The notes beneath the pieces are model-generated. The model saw nothing but the letters and a program-made list of their open reading frames with translations, was not told the DNA's origin and searched no databases. Positions 44,164 through 53,815 of a stretch of 61,040 nucleotides of DNA are shown here, in pieces; position 1 is the first letter of the stretch; each line of letters begins with the position of its first letter. Source of the DNA: an uncultured Verrucomicrobiota bacterium (GTDB lineage Bacteria > Verrucomicrobiota > Verrucomicrobiia > Limisphaerales > CAIQOK01). Where the stretch lies: NCBI GenBank assembly GCA_903873415.1, contig CAIQOK010000120.1:1-61040 (forward strand), written 5' to 3'. The position numbers were made by a program, and so were the translations under genes.

Positions 44164-45300
44164 ATGAACCCAATGATGGAATGGATGCTTCTTCTCGGTG
44201 CTGGAGCTTGTCTGGTCGGTTGCGCGACAAGCGGCCCGCATGTTGATCGGATCAGCCGTAAGCCCTGCGGCACAGCGCCGGACGGTCAGTCCGTGGAGAT
44301 GTTCAGCCTGCGCAACGCCGGCGGGATGCAGGCCACGATCATGAATTACGGGGGCATCGTGACATCGCTGCGCGTGCCCGATCGGAACGGCAACCCGGGC
44401 GATGTGGTGCTGGGCTATGAGCACTTGGACGGCTATTTGAAGTCGACTCCCTATTTTGGTTGCCTTGTGGGACGCTACGGCAACCGCATCGCCAAGGGGC
44501 AATTCAGCGTGGGCGGGGGCAGCTATACTCTGGCCACCAACAATCCTCCCAACGCGCTGCACGGTGGTTTGCAGGGGTTTGACAAGGTTGTATGGAAGGT
44601 GCTCAAAGCCGATGTGGGGCCCGACGGTCCGCGCCTGGTGCTGCACTATGTCAGCAAGGACGGGGAAGAGGGGTATCCGGGCAACCTCAGTGTGACGGCC
44701 ACCTACACGCTGACGGCGGACAATGCCTTGAGGTTGGATTATAAGGCGACGACAGATAAGCCTACGGTGCTGAATCTGACACAGCATTCCTATTTCAATC
44801 TGCGAGGCAGCGGGGATATTCTGGGGCATGTCGTCCAGATCAACGGGGACAAGTTCACGCCGGTGGACGCCACGCTGATTCCGACGGGCGAACTGCGCCC
44901 GGTGGAGGGGACGCCTTTTGACTTCCGCAAGCCCACGGCCATTGGGGCACGGGTGAGCCAGCAGGACGAACAGCTTAATTTTGGCAAGGGCTATGACCAC
45001 AATTGGGTGATCAACAAGCCATGGGGCGAGTTGGTTCTGATGGCGCGGGTTGTGGAGCCGGTCACCGGTCGAGTGTTGGAGGTGCTTTCGACCGAGCCGG
45101 GCGTGCAGTTTTACTGCGGCAATTTTCTTGACGGCACGATCACCGGCAAGGGCGGCTGGGTTTATCAGTTCCGCAACGGGTTTTGCTTCGAGCCCCAGCA
45201 CTATCCCGATTCCCCCAACCATCCGGCCTTTCCGACCACGGAACTCAAGCCCGGGCAGACGTATCAGAACACCATTATTTACCGGTTTTCCACCCAATAG
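44164..45300 (+). CDS. galM: Aldose 1-epimerase, lipoprotein form
   Basis: The 378-residue protein interconverts alpha and beta anomers of aldoses. A lipobox, LVGC with Cys20, follows a hydrophobic signal, so the enzyme is exported and lipid-anchored. Catalytic and binding residues appear in NRIAKG, NALHGG (His), LTQHSYFNLRG (catalytic His) and CFEPQHYPDSPNHP (catalytic Glu region). Placement after xylA and before a sugar ABC ATPase suggests that it prepares sugars outside the cytoplasm for uptake. Confidence 0.93.
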   Translation: MNPMMEWMLLLGAGACLVGCATSGPHVDRISRKPCGTAPDGQSVEMFSLRNAGGMQATIMNYGGIVTSLRVPDRNGNPGDVVLGYEHLDGYLKSTPYFGCLVGRYGNRIAKGQFSVGGGSYTLATNNPPNALHGGLQGFDKVVWKVLKADVGPDGPRLVLHYVSKDGEEGYPGNLSVTATYTLTADNALRLDYKATTDKPTVLNLTQHSYFNLRGSGDILGHVVQINGDKFTPVDATLIPTGELRPVEGTPFDFRKPTAIGARVSQQDEQLNFGKGYDHNWVINKPWGELVLMARVVEPVTGRVLEVLSTEPGVQFYCGNFLDGTITGKGGWVYQFRNGFCFEPQHYPDSPNHPAFPTTELKPGQTYQNTIIYRFSTQ

Positions 45301-45323
45301 TTTTGCGGTTTTGGGTTTAAGAG

Positions 45324-45348
45324 CCTCGCCCTTGCCGGGGGGGCGGGG
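45324..45348 (+). terminator. Possible terminator after galM
   Basis: CCTCGCCC (45324-45331) can pair with GGGCGGGG (45341-45348), including one G-U pair, followed by TTTA. It may partly end transcription before the ABC ATPase gene. Confidence 0.4.
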
Positions 45349-45400
45349 TTTATGGGCATGAGGCGTGGGCTAAGCCGGAGTGGGATAATCCGTTGAAATT

Positions 45401-46921
45401 ATGAGCACTAAACCCCTTCTTTCGATGCTTGGGATCTACAAGCGATTTCCCGGCGTGATCGCTCTGGACAGCGTCAGCCTGGAGGTGGGGCGCGGCGAGG
45501 TGGTGGCGCTTTGCGGCGAAAATGGCGCGGGTAAATCCACGCTCATGAAAATCCTCGGCGGTGTGTATCAGCCGGACGAGGGGTCGATTCAGATCGAAGG
45601 CCGGCCGGTGTCGATCGAGGATGTGACTGATGCGATGGGGTTGGGGGTGGCGTTCATTCATCAGGAGTTGAACGTGCTTGAGAACCTGGACGTGGCCTCG
45701 AACGTGTTTTTGGGGCGGGAGCCCCGGACGGCGCTGGGCCTGGTGGACAACGCGAAAATCCATGCCAACACGCTTCCGCTACTGCGCCGCTTGGGGTTGG
45801 AGGTTTCCAGCCGGACCCGGCTGGACCGGCTGTCGTTGGCGCAGCAGCAGATGGTTGAAATTGCCAAGGCGCTTTCACTCAATTCCCGGCTGATTATCAT
45901 GGACGAGCCGACCTCCAGCCTGACTTTGCAGGAGACCGACCGCCTGCTGTCCCTGGTGGTGGAGCTTCGTAATCAGGGGGTAAGTGTGGTCTATATTTCG
46001 CACCGGCTCGGCGAGGTGGATCGGATTGCGGATCGGGTGGTGGTGCTGCGGGATGGCAAGAATGCCGGGGCTCTGGAGCGTTCGGCGATCAGCCACGACC
46101 GCATTGTGGGGCTCATGGTCGGGCGGGAGATCAAGAGTTTCTATCAGGAATCCCACATTCCCAAGGTGCCGGGTTATTTCAAGGTCCGGAATGCGCGGTC
46201 CAGCCGCTATCCCGCCGCGACGGTTTCCTTTGACGCCGCCCGGGGGGAGATTTTGGGCTTTGCCGGGCTGGTTGGGGCGGGGCGCTCAGAGATCGCCAAG
46301 GCCATTGTCGGCTTGGACGAGCAGGGCGGGGCGGAGGTGAGCATCGGGGAGGAGCGAGTGGCGATCCATTCGGCTCGGGACGCCATCGCCAGCCGAATTT
46401 ATCTGGTGCCGGAGGACCGGCGCAGTGAGGGTTTGGTCGCGCCGATGAGCGTGCGGGAGAACATCACCTTGCCCTCGCTAGGGCGTTTTTCCTCATGCTT
46501 CCTCATCCGCCGGGACCGGGAGCGGCGGGTGGCTCGGGAACAGATCGAGTCGCTCAATATCAAAACGCCAGGCACCGAGGCCCGGGTCGTGAATTTGAGC
46601 GGTGGCAACCAGCAAAAGGTCGTGTTGGCCAAGTGGCTTTCGCTGGATCCCCGGGTGATGATTCTCGACGAACCCACGCGCGGGATTGACGTGGGAGCCA
46701 AGGCGGAGATCTATCGGCTCATGCGGGTTCTGGCGGACGGGGGCGGGGTGATTCTGATGATTAGCAGCGACATGGAAGAGGTGTTGCATGTGAGCGACCG
46801 GATAGCTGTCATGCACGAGGGCCGCATCAGCGGCTTGCTGGAACGGCCTGATTGCACGGAGGAGAACATCATGAATCTGGCTGTGGGCAAGCCGATTTCG
46901 GCCGCCAAGCCGGCGTGCTGA
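45401..46921 (+). CDS. Sugar ABC transporter ATP-binding protein (RbsA/MglA/XylG type)
   Basis: The 506-residue protein has two ABC domains in tandem. The first has Walker A GENGAGKST (39-47), signature LSLAQQQMVEIAKAL and Walker B LIIMDEPTSSL. The second has the degenerate Walker A GLVGAGRSEIAKAIVG usual in this family, then LSGGNQQKVVLAKWL and VMILDEPTRGID. It would energise ribose, galactose or xylose import. The membrane permease and the binding protein normally encoded next to it are absent: the next gene starts the respiratory operon after 300 bases. It may work with partners elsewhere. Confidence 0.92.
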   Translation: MSTKPLLSMLGIYKRFPGVIALDSVSLEVGRGEVVALCGENGAGKSTLMKILGGVYQPDEGSIQIEGRPVSIEDVTDAMGLGVAFIHQELNVLENLDVASNVFLGREPRTALGLVDNAKIHANTLPLLRRLGLEVSSRTRLDRLSLAQQQMVEIAKALSLNSRLIIMDEPTSSLTLQETDRLLSLVVELRNQGVSVVYISHRLGEVDRIADRVVVLRDGKNAGALERSAISHDRIVGLMVGREIKSFYQESHIPKVPGYFKVRNARSSRYPAATVSFDAARGEILGFAGLVGAGRSEIAKAIVGLDEQGGAEVSIGEERVAIHSARDAIASRIYLVPEDRRSEGLVAPMSVRENITLPSLGRFSSCFLIRRDRERRVAREQIESLNIKTPGTEARVVNLSGGNQQKVVLAKWLSLDPRVMILDEPTRGIDVGAKAEIYRLMRVLADGGGVILMISSDMEEVLHVSDRIAVMHEGRISGLLERPDCTEENIMNLAVGKPISAAKPAC

Positions 46922-46996
46922 GAGCGGACTGCGGGCGGGGTCTGCGGAGCAGCGCGCGGTAAATAAAACTTATTACTCTCATTCCCCGGGCCGAAA

Positions 46997-47014
46997 TCGT
47001 GAAATATTTCACAA
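46997..47014. promoter_or_regulatory. Rex-type operator upstream of the ACIII operon
   Basis: TCGTGAAATATTTCACAA matches the Rex consensus TTGTGAA-N4-TTCACAA at all but one of its defined positions, and its core GTGAAATATTTCAC is a perfect 14-bp palindrome. Rex represses respiratory and fermentative genes when NADH is low and is released by high NADH/NAD+. The site lies 7 bases upstream of a candidate -35. No rex gene is in the window. Confidence 0.6.
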
Positions 47015-47021
47015 ACTTTGC

Positions 47022-47049
47022 TTGCCTCCCGGGCTCCTGCCACTATTTT
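47022..47049 (+). promoter_or_regulatory. Candidate promoter of the ACIII operon
   Basis: TTGCCT (47022-47027) and TATTTT (47044-47049) are spaced by 16 bases, leaving a leader of about 165 bases before the actA ATG. The Rex-like site is directly upstream. Confidence 0.4.
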
Positions 47050-47220
47050 ATGTCCCATCGTTTTAACGGTCTTTCGTGGGGCCGCAAAGCGGAGATTTGC
47101 CCGCCGGCCGGAGTTGGGTCGGATGCGGTGGATGAGTTTGGTTTGAAGGCGATCACGCGTCGCGCAGCGAAGCGTGGTCTTTGAATTTAATGGTCAATCG
47201 ACGGCTAACAATGAACTGAG

Positions 47221-47874
47221 ATGTCAGCGATTTTTCCCAAGTGGACCAATCGGCTGCCGCTGATGATTATCTGCGGCCTGCTGCTCACCGGGAGTGCGGT
47301 GATAGCCGGGGTGTGGTATTACTTCACCCCCGAGTACACCCGTGCGGGCTACCAACCGGTTCAGCCGGTGGCCTTCTCCCACAACATCCACGCCGGCCAA
47401 CTCGGCATGGACTGCCGTTATTGTCACACCGGAGTGGAGAAGTCCTGGTTCTCCAACATACCGGCCAGTTCCACCTGCATGAACTGTCACAACCAGGTTC
47501 TCAAAGACGACCCGAAGTTGGCCTTGGTGCGGGAGAGCGCCGCCAGCGGTAAGCCGATCCCCTGGGTCCAAATCCACCGTGTTCCCGACTTTGTCTACTT
47601 TAACCATTCCGTGCATGTGAACCGGGGTGTCAGTTGCGTGGAGTGCCACGGTCGTATCGACCAGATGGACGAGGTGTATCATGCCAAGTCCTTCAGCATG
47701 TCCTTTTGCTTGGAATGCCATCGCAACCCCGCCGCCAAGCTACGTCCGCTTGAAAAAATCACCGACCTCGGCTGGAAGCAGCCTTCCGTGGAAGCGCAAC
47801 ATGCCTTCGGAACCCAAGCATTGGAGCATTGGAAGGTGGAATCCCTGCAAAACTGCTCCGCCTGCCATCGATGA
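47221..47874 (+). CDS. actA: Alternative complex III subunit A, pentahaem cytochrome c
   Basis: The 217-residue protein has one N-terminal membrane helix (about 11-34) and five CxxCH haem sites at 65-69, 86-90, 139-143, 163-167 and 212-216. This is the class III-like cytochrome of ACIII, which passes electrons from the Fe-S subunit to the periplasmic cytochromes. It is the first gene of the operon, and its stop overlaps the actB start (ATGA). Confidence 0.95.
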   Translation: MSAIFPKWTNRLPLMIICGLLLTGSAVIAGVWYYFTPEYTRAGYQPVQPVAFSHNIHAGQLGMDCRYCHTGVEKSWFSNIPASSTCMNCHNQVLKDDPKLALVRESAASGKPIPWVQIHRVPDFVYFNHSVHVNRGVSCVECHGRIDQMDEVYHAKSFSMSFCLECHRNPAAKLRPLEKITDLGWKQPSVEAQHAFGTQALEHWKVESLQNCSACHR

Positions 47875-50800
47875 AAACCATTCCTCCCGCCTGTCCCGAA
47901 CCTGAATTTGGCCGCAAATACTGGCGCGGTCTGGATCAACTGGCCGAGACACCCGAATTCCGCCACTGGCTGGAACGCGAGTTCCCCCAAGGTGCCGGCG
48001 AGTTCACTGATCCGGTTTCACGCCGCAATTTTGTGCAGATCATGTCCGCCTCCTTTCTGCTGGCGGGTGTGGGGTTGGGGGCGACCGGTTGCCGCCGGCC
48101 GGTCGAGAAGCTTGAGCCCTTTGGCAAACAGCCTGACGATTACGTCTACGGCACCTCGCGTTACTACGCCACCTCGATGCCGACCCGCGGTGGGGCCGTG
48201 CCCCTAGTGGCCCGCTCTTATGACGGCCGGCCGGTCAAGCTGGAGGGCAATCCTCATCATCCCGACAGCAATGGCGGCACTGACCGCTGGGCGCAAGCGG
48301 CGATACTGAACCTCTACGATCCGGATCGCAGCCGTCATTTCTACTCGGGTGGCACGACCACCTCCATCGAGTCGGCAATCGATTTTCTGTCGGGTTTTTC
48401 CAAGAAGGCCCAGGCCAACGGTGGTGAAGGGCTGGCTTTCCTGATCGAAAGCAACAACTCGCCATCCCGCTCGCGACTGCAGCAGTTGATCAGCTCCAGA
48501 CTCCCCAAAGCCCGCTGGTTCCTGCACGAGGCGATCGACACGGACATCCACCGGCGCGCGGCCTCCCAGGCATTCGGTGAATCTGTGCAGCCGCGCTTTA
48601 AATTCGAGGCCGCCAAGGTAATCGTCTCACTCGATTGCGATTTTATCGGTTCGGAGGAGGAATCCCACAATCACATCCGCCGCTTCACCCAAGGGCGCAA
48701 GATGGAGAAGGCGGGCGATTCCATGAGCCGCCTCTATATCGTGGAAGCGCTGATGTCGTTGACCGGGGTCAACGCCGATCACCGCCTGCGTTTGCCTGCC
48801 AGTGCGGTCGGGCAAATCGCCTCGGCGTTGATGGCTGAGGTCACAGGGAGTGTGAATGCAGTCGGTTTGCCGTCCGGGGTAAAGCCGGCTTGGGTGGCGG
48901 AATGCGCCAAGGATCTTCTGGCCAACAAGGGCGCTTCCCTAGTCGTGGCCGGTCACCGGCAACCTTTGGAAGTGCATCTGCTGGCCCACGCCCTCAATGC
49001 CGCCCTAGGCAACTTGGGCAAGACCATTGAATTCATTCCGGCACCCGATTTTCGCGAAGCCGGGATTGTCGAATTAGCCGCAGCACTGAATGCCGGTCAG
49101 GTCAACACCCTTGTGATCCTCGGGGCCAACCCCGGCTATACCGCCCCTGTCGATTTGGACTGGTCCAAAACGCAGCGTAAAGCAAAGACGGTGATTCGGT
49201 TGGGTTACTACGAGGACGAGACTTTTGCCGACTGCGATTGGCATATTCCCTTGGCTCACTTTCTGGAATCATGGGGTGATGTGCGGACCAGCGATGGGAC
49301 CCTTGTCCCGGTGCAACCGCTGATTGCTCCCTTGTTCAGCGGGTGGACCGAGTTGGATTTGCTCGCTCGCATTGCCGGGGAGACCGTGACGAGTCCTTAT
49401 GAAATCGTCCGCGCCACTTTTGGCAAGCTGGCAAGCGGGGATGTGGAATTGGCTTGGCGCAAGTTTCTTTACTCGGGGTATCTTGAGAACTCGGCCGCCC
49501 AGCCGGTGGAAGTGCGGTTGGACCGGAGCCAAGTCGACAAAGCCTTGTCTGGCGTGGCGGTGGTGGCGGTCGGCAAGGAAAAGCTCGAAGTGGTTTTTCA
49601 TCGCGACCACAGTGTTGACGACGGGCGCTACGGCAACAACGGCTGGCTCCATGAGTTGCCCGATCCGGTCACAAAACTGGTTTGGGATAATGCCGTTTTA
49701 GTGAGTCGCAAGACCGCCGTTGAACTGGGAGTCAAGAACAACGACATCGTCAAAATCGAGTTGGGCGGTCGATCCGTTCACGGCCCTGTGTTCATCCAGC
49801 CCGGGATGGCTGATTTCACCCTTGGCCTGGCTCTTGGTTACGGCCGTGAAAAAAGCGGACGGGTAGGGAAGGGGATTGGTTTCAACACCTATGCCTTGAG
49901 AACAGCCGCCGCCCAAAACATCACCGTAGGAGCCGGAGTCGCCAAAACCGGAGGTGTGTTCGAGCTGGTCAGCACCCAGACACATTGGTCGATGGAGGGC
50001 CGCCCGATTATTCGCGAGGCAAATTTGGAGCAGTTCCAGGCCCATCCCGAATTCGCCAAGTCGATGAATGCGGAGATGCCCCCCGCTTCAGGACCTTTCT
50101 ATCCCAGTCCCTTCGACGACTTGAAGAAGACGGGTCACCACCAGTGGGGGATGTCGATTGATCTGAACTCATGCGTTGGCTGTTCGGCCTGCATGGTGGC
50201 CTGTCAGAGCGAGAACAACGTCCCGATTGTTGGCAAAGACCAAGTCAATCGCGGCCGCGACATGCACTGGATCCGGATTGACCGTTATTACTCGGGAGAT
50301 CCGGCCAAGGAGAAGTTTCTCGACACGTTCAAGGTGGATGAGAAACAGCAGTTTGAGGAATGGATTGATGACGTTCAGGTCGTCACCCAGCCAATGCTTT
50401 GCCAGCACTGCGAATCGGCGCCGTGCGAAAACGTTTGTCCGGTCAATGCGACCGTGCACGACCAGGAAGGGTTGAACCTGATGGTTTACAACCGCTGCGT
50501 CGGCACACGTTATTGCTCCAACAACTGCCCCTATAAGGTCCGCAGGTATAATTATCTCGATTACAACAAGCGCCCCCTTCAAGAGCTCAAGGGGCCCTTT
50601 TACAACAACGCAGTGACCCATAAGACCGACGGCGAATGGGACTTGTTGCGCTGGTGGCGGGATCCCAACTCAGGCATGCGCACGAGCGACGAATGGGATC
50701 TCATCAAGATGCTCAAAAACCCGGATGTCACCGTCCGGATGCGCGGCGTCATGGAGAAGTGCACTTTCTGCGTCCAGCGCATTCAGCAGGCCGAGATCGC

Positions 50801-51176
50801 CCAGAAGGTCAAGGCCCGGGATACCGGGGACATTCTGGTGCCCGATGGTGCCGCGTCGAAGGAACCTGCCGCACTGAAGACGGCGTGCCAGCAGGCTTGT
50901 CCGGCCGGGGCAATCGTGTTCGGCAACATTGCCGATCCCGAAAGCCGCGTTTCCAAGTTGAAGGCCCAGCAGCGGGATTACTCGGTCCTCGACTTCCTGT
51001 TGACAAAGCCGCGCACCAGCTATCTGGCCAAAGTGCGCAATCCAAATCCTAAGATGCCCGATTACACCGAGTCTCCGTTGAGCCTCGAAGAATATATAAA
51101 GAAGATGGGAAGCCCGTTTGAACCTCATGGCGAGGCCGAAGGCGCCGCACACGCGGCGGAGAAAGGAAAGCTGTAA
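47871..51176 (+). CDS. actB: Alternative complex III subunit B, molybdopterin-like/Fe-S protein
   Basis: The 1101-residue protein has a twin-arginine motif ([15 protein letters not shown]), a large domain of molybdopterin-oxidoreductase fold (about 80-720) that in ACIII carries no Mo cofactor, and a ferredoxin-type domain (about 740-1010) with four cysteine sets: [39 protein letters not shown] and CTFCVQRI, plus CQQACPAGA. These bind three [4Fe-4S] and one [3Fe-4S] clusters in the known complex. A start at 47829 is possible, but ATG 47871 overlaps the actA stop as usual in this operon. Confidence 0.95.
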   Translation: MKTIPPACPEPEFGRKYWRGLDQLAETPEFRHWLEREFPQGAGEFTDPVSRRNFVQIMSASFLLAGVGLGATGCRRPVEKLEPFGKQPDDYVYGTSRYYATSMPTRGGAVPLVARSYDGRPVKLEGNPHHPDSNGGTDRWAQAAILNLYDPDRSRHFYSGGTTTSIESAIDFLSGFSKKAQANGGEGLAFLIESNNSPSRSRLQQLISSRLPKARWFLHEAIDTDIHRRAASQAFGESVQPRFKFEAAKVIVSLDCDFIGSEEESHNHIRRFTQGRKMEKAGDSMSRLYIVEALMSLTGVNADHRLRLPASAVGQIASALMAEVTGSVNAVGLPSGVKPAWVAECAKDLLANKGASLVVAGHRQPLEVHLLAHALNAALGNLGKTIEFIPAPDFREAGIVELAAALNAGQVNTLVILGANPGYTAPVDLDWSKTQRKAKTVIRLGYYEDETFADCDWHIPLAHFLESWGDVRTSDGTLVPVQPLIAPLFSGWTELDLLARIAGETVTSPYEIVRATFGKLASGDVELAWRKFLYSGYLENSAAQPVEVRLDRSQVDKALSGVAVVAVGKEKLEVVFHRDHSVDDGRYGNNGWLHELPDPVTKLVWDNAVLVSRKTAVELGVKNNDIVKIELGGRSVHGPVFIQPGMADFTLGLALGYGREKSGRVGKGIGFNTYALRTAAAQNITVGAGVAKTGGVFELVSTQTHWSMEGRPIIREANLEQFQAHPEFAKSMNAEMPPASGPFYPSPFDDLKKTGHHQWGMSIDLNSCVGCSACMVACQSENNVPIVGKDQVNRGRDMHWIRIDRYYSGDPAKEKFLDTFKVDEKQQFEEWIDDVQVVTQPMLCQHCESAPCENVCPVNATVHDQEGLNLMVYNRCVGTRYCSNNCPYKVRRYNYLDYNKRPLQELKGPFYNNAVTHKTDGEWDLLRWWRDPNSGMRTSDEWDLIKMLKNPDVTVRMRGVMEKCTFCVQRIQQAEIAQKVKARDTGDILVPDGAASKEPAALKTACQQACPAGAIVFGNIADPESRVSKLKAQQRDYSVLDFLLTKPRTSYLAKVRNPNPKMPDYTESPLSLEEYIKKMGSPFEPHGEAEGAAHAAEKGKL

Positions 51177-52600
51177 TGGCCTCCACTGATAAAACCATGG
51201 CGTTGCCGGAGACTCCGGCCGAACTGGAGCGCATCCCTCTGGTCAGCAACCAGCGCAGCATAGGCTGGATCTCCGATCAGGTCTGCGCCATCATGGAGGG
51301 CAAGCTGCCCATGTGGTGGTGGGCCGCATTCATCCCCAGCCTCATGCTTTTGTGTCTTTTGGGGACCATGCTGGTTTATCAGGTCACCACCGGTGTAGGT
51401 GTCTGGGGCAACCGGCACCCCGTCATGTGGGGTTGGGATATCATCAACTTCGTTTGGTGGATCGGCATCGGTCACGCCGGGACCTTGATTTCCGCCATCT
51501 TGTTCCTGCTCCGCCAGAAGTGGCGCACTGCAGTTAATCGCGCATCGGAAGCAATGACAATTTTTGCGGTGATGTGCGCCGGTATTTATCCCGCGCTCCA
51601 CGTCGGTCGTGTCTGGTATGACTGGTGGCTCTTCCCCATCCCTAATTCCAACGGGATATGGCCCCAGTTCCGTTCTCCGCTCATGTGGGACGTGTTCGCC
51701 GTGTCCACTTATTTCACCGTCTCTGTTCTCTTCTGGTATATGGGATTGATTCCCGACCTGGCAGTGATGCGGGACCGCTGCACCACCAAGGTCCGCCAGT
51801 TTTTTTACGGTCTGTTTTCCCTGGGATGGACCGGGTCCAACCGGCACTGGCGCAATTACGAGAAGGCCTATCTTATTCTCGCCGGGGTCTCCACCCCGCT
51901 GGTGCTCTCCGTGCACTCAATCGTCTCCCTTGATTTCGCCGTGTCACAATTGCCCGGATGGCACACGACCATCTTCCCTCCCTATTTCGTGGCCGGTGCG
52001 GTGTTTTCCGGATTCGGCATGGTTTTGACGCTGCTTGTTCCTTTGCGCTCGATGTTCAAGCTGGAAGATGTGATTACGATGCGCCACATCGATATCATGT
52101 GCAAAGTGACTCTGGCAACAGGGTCCATTGTGGGTTACGCCTACGGAATGGAGTTCTTCATCGCTTGGTACAGCGGCAATCCCTCCGAGCAGTTCCATTT
52201 CCTCAATCGCGCTTTCGGTCCCTACCAGTGGGGATGGATCATGATGATGTCCTGCAACACTCTGGTCCCACAGTTGTTCTGGTTCAAAAAGTTCCGCCAG
52301 AATCTCAAGTATGTCTTTATCATCTCCATTCTGGTCAACATCGGGATGTGGTTCGAGCGTTTTGTGATCATTGTGATCGGTCTGCACCGGGATTTCCTCC
52401 CGTCGAACTGGGCATACTTCAAGCCGACTTGGGTGGATATTTGCACCTTTCTGGGCACCTTCGGCCTGTTCTTTACCCTGTTCCTGCTGTTCCTGCGGTT
52501 CCTTCCGATGATTGCTATCTCGGAAGTCAAGGGCGTGACACCGCAGGCCGACCCGCATCATCCCTTGGGCGGCGCAAAACCCAAAAACAACGGCCATTGA
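51176..52600 (+). CDS. actC: Alternative complex III subunit C, NrfD-like quinol-binding membrane protein
   Basis: The 474-residue protein has about ten transmembrane helices, beginning [20 protein letters not shown]. NrfD-family traits include [35 protein letters not shown], and [20 protein letters not shown]. In ACIII it is the site of quinol oxidation and probable proton translocation. The ATG at 51176 overlaps the actB stop (TAATG). Confidence 0.95.
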   Translation: MASTDKTMALPETPAELERIPLVSNQRSIGWISDQVCAIMEGKLPMWWWAAFIPSLMLLCLLGTMLVYQVTTGVGVWGNRHPVMWGWDIINFVWWIGIGHAGTLISAILFLLRQKWRTAVNRASEAMTIFAVMCAGIYPALHVGRVWYDWWLFPIPNSNGIWPQFRSPLMWDVFAVSTYFTVSVLFWYMGLIPDLAVMRDRCTTKVRQFFYGLFSLGWTGSNRHWRNYEKAYLILAGVSTPLVLSVHSIVSLDFAVSQLPGWHTTIFPPYFVAGAVFSGFGMVLTLLVPLRSMFKLEDVITMRHIDIMCKVTLATGSIVGYAYGMEFFIAWYSGNPSEQFHFLNRAFGPYQWGWIMMMSCNTLVPQLFWFKKFRQNLKYVFIISILVNIGMWFERFVIIVIGLHRDFLPSNWAYFKPTWVDICTFLGTFGLFFTLFLLFLRFLPMIAISEVKGVTPQADPHHPLGGAKPKNNGH

Positions 52601-52622
52601 TGCCGACACCTGATTTCAAGCG

Positions 52623-53165
52623 ATGAATGGCAATTCCCCAAAACCTTATGGTGTGATAGCGGAGTTCATAACTCCGGCCGACGTTATGCACGCCGCCGAA
52701 AAGGTCCGCGACGCCGGCTACAAACGCTGGGATGTGTTCACGCCCTTTCCGGTGCATGGCATGGACAAGGCCATGGGTTTGGGCAACTCCAAGGTGGGCT
52801 GGTTCGCTTTTCTTGGCGGGGTTACCGGTTACACGACCGGCATGCTGATGATATGGTATCTCAACGCTGTCGATTATCCCCTGGTGATAGGGGGCAAGCC
52901 CATGTTCAGCCCCTTTTCGGCATTCCCACCCTCCTACGAACTGACCATTCTCTTTAGCGCTTTTGGCTCGCTGTTCGGAATGATGTTTTTGAACCGTCTG
53001 CCGCGCCTGCACCATCCTCTTTTGAAAAACCGCCGCTTCGCGCGCGTCACCCACGACCGTTATTTTCTGGTGGTCGAGTGCGCCGACCCGAAATATTCGG
53101 AGATAGCGACTCATAAATTATTGGAACAAACGGGCAGCAGCCACATCGAGGTTGTGGAGGAATAA
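52623..53165 (+). CDS. actD: Alternative complex III subunit D (DUF3341)
   Basis: The 180-residue protein starts with a soluble segment (YGVIAEFITPADVMHAAEKV, then KRWDVFTPFPVHGMDKAMG) and has two central membrane helices (about 58-80 and 97-120), a short cytoplasmic domain following. This is the standard ActD layout. It follows actC after 22 bases, and its stop overlaps actE (TAATG). Confidence 0.93.
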   Translation: MNGNSPKPYGVIAEFITPADVMHAAEKVRDAGYKRWDVFTPFPVHGMDKAMGLGNSKVGWFAFLGGVTGYTTGMLMIWYLNAVDYPLVIGGKPMFSPFSAFPPSYELTILFSAFGSLFGMMFLNRLPRLHHPLLKNRRFARVTHDRYFLVVECADPKYSEIATHKLLEQTGSSHIEVVEE

Positions 53166-53812
53166 TGCGTTACTTTTTACTTATCTTTGTTGTGGGGGTT
53201 CTGGCCGTTACAGGCATAGCCGGACGCCGCGGGGCCCATTCGCGCAATACTCCGTTGCAGATTTTCGCCGACATGAAGCGGCAGTCCAAGCTGCGCCCCC
53301 AGACACCCAACGCTTTCTTTGCCAGCGGCGTCAGCTCGCAGCTGCCTGTTCCCGGCACTATCGCTCATCTTCCCGGGCTTCAGGTCGGGGATCAGGTGAT
53401 TCCTCCCTATCAAGACGCTCCGGTGCTTACGGGGCTTGAGACTGGCTCGACTAATTACGTTCAAAACAACCCGCTGCCTGTCACCGCCGTTCTCCTTAAG
53501 CGCGGTCAGGAACGCTTCAACATCTATTGCGCCCCCTGTCACGGGCAGACCGGTGAAGGTAATGGTATCACCAAGAAAATCGGCGCCATGGGCGTCGTCG
53601 CCAACCTCCATGACAAGAGGATCGTGGAGCTTCCGGATGGTGAGATTTATCATACGATCACCTATGGCAAGAATTTGATGGGCCCCTATGGGCCTAACGT
53701 TCCGGTGCCCGACCGCTGGGCCATCGTGGCCTATCTGCGGACCTTGCAGTTAAGCCAGTTGGGACTTGTGCAGGACGTGCCTCAACCCCTTCAGGGAGCT
53801 TTGAAGAAGTAG
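53165..53812 (+). CDS. actE: Alternative complex III subunit E, monohaem cytochrome c
   Basis: The 215-residue protein has a hydrophobic N-terminus (signal or lipoprotein-like anchor), the DMKRQSKLRPQ segment typical of ActE, and one haem motif CAPCHGQTGEG with a later methionine (KNLMGPYG) as a probable axial ligand. It receives electrons from ActA and passes them towards a terminal acceptor. Confidence 0.93.
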   Translation: MRYFLLIFVVGVLAVTGIAGRRGAHSRNTPLQIFADMKRQSKLRPQTPNAFFASGVSSQLPVPGTIAHLPGLQVGDQVIPPYQDAPVLTGLETGSTNYVQNNPLPVTAVLLKRGQERFNIYCAPCHGQTGEGNGITKKIGAMGVVANLHDKRIVELPDGEIYHTITYGKNLMGPYGPNVPVPDRWAIVAYLRTLQLSQLGLVQDVPQPLQGALKK

Positions 53813-53815
53813 ACT

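Noticed and set aside
43710-44273. Minus-strand frame between xylA and galM
   Set aside because: No domain, runs through the xylA terminator hairpin and into the galM signal sequence.
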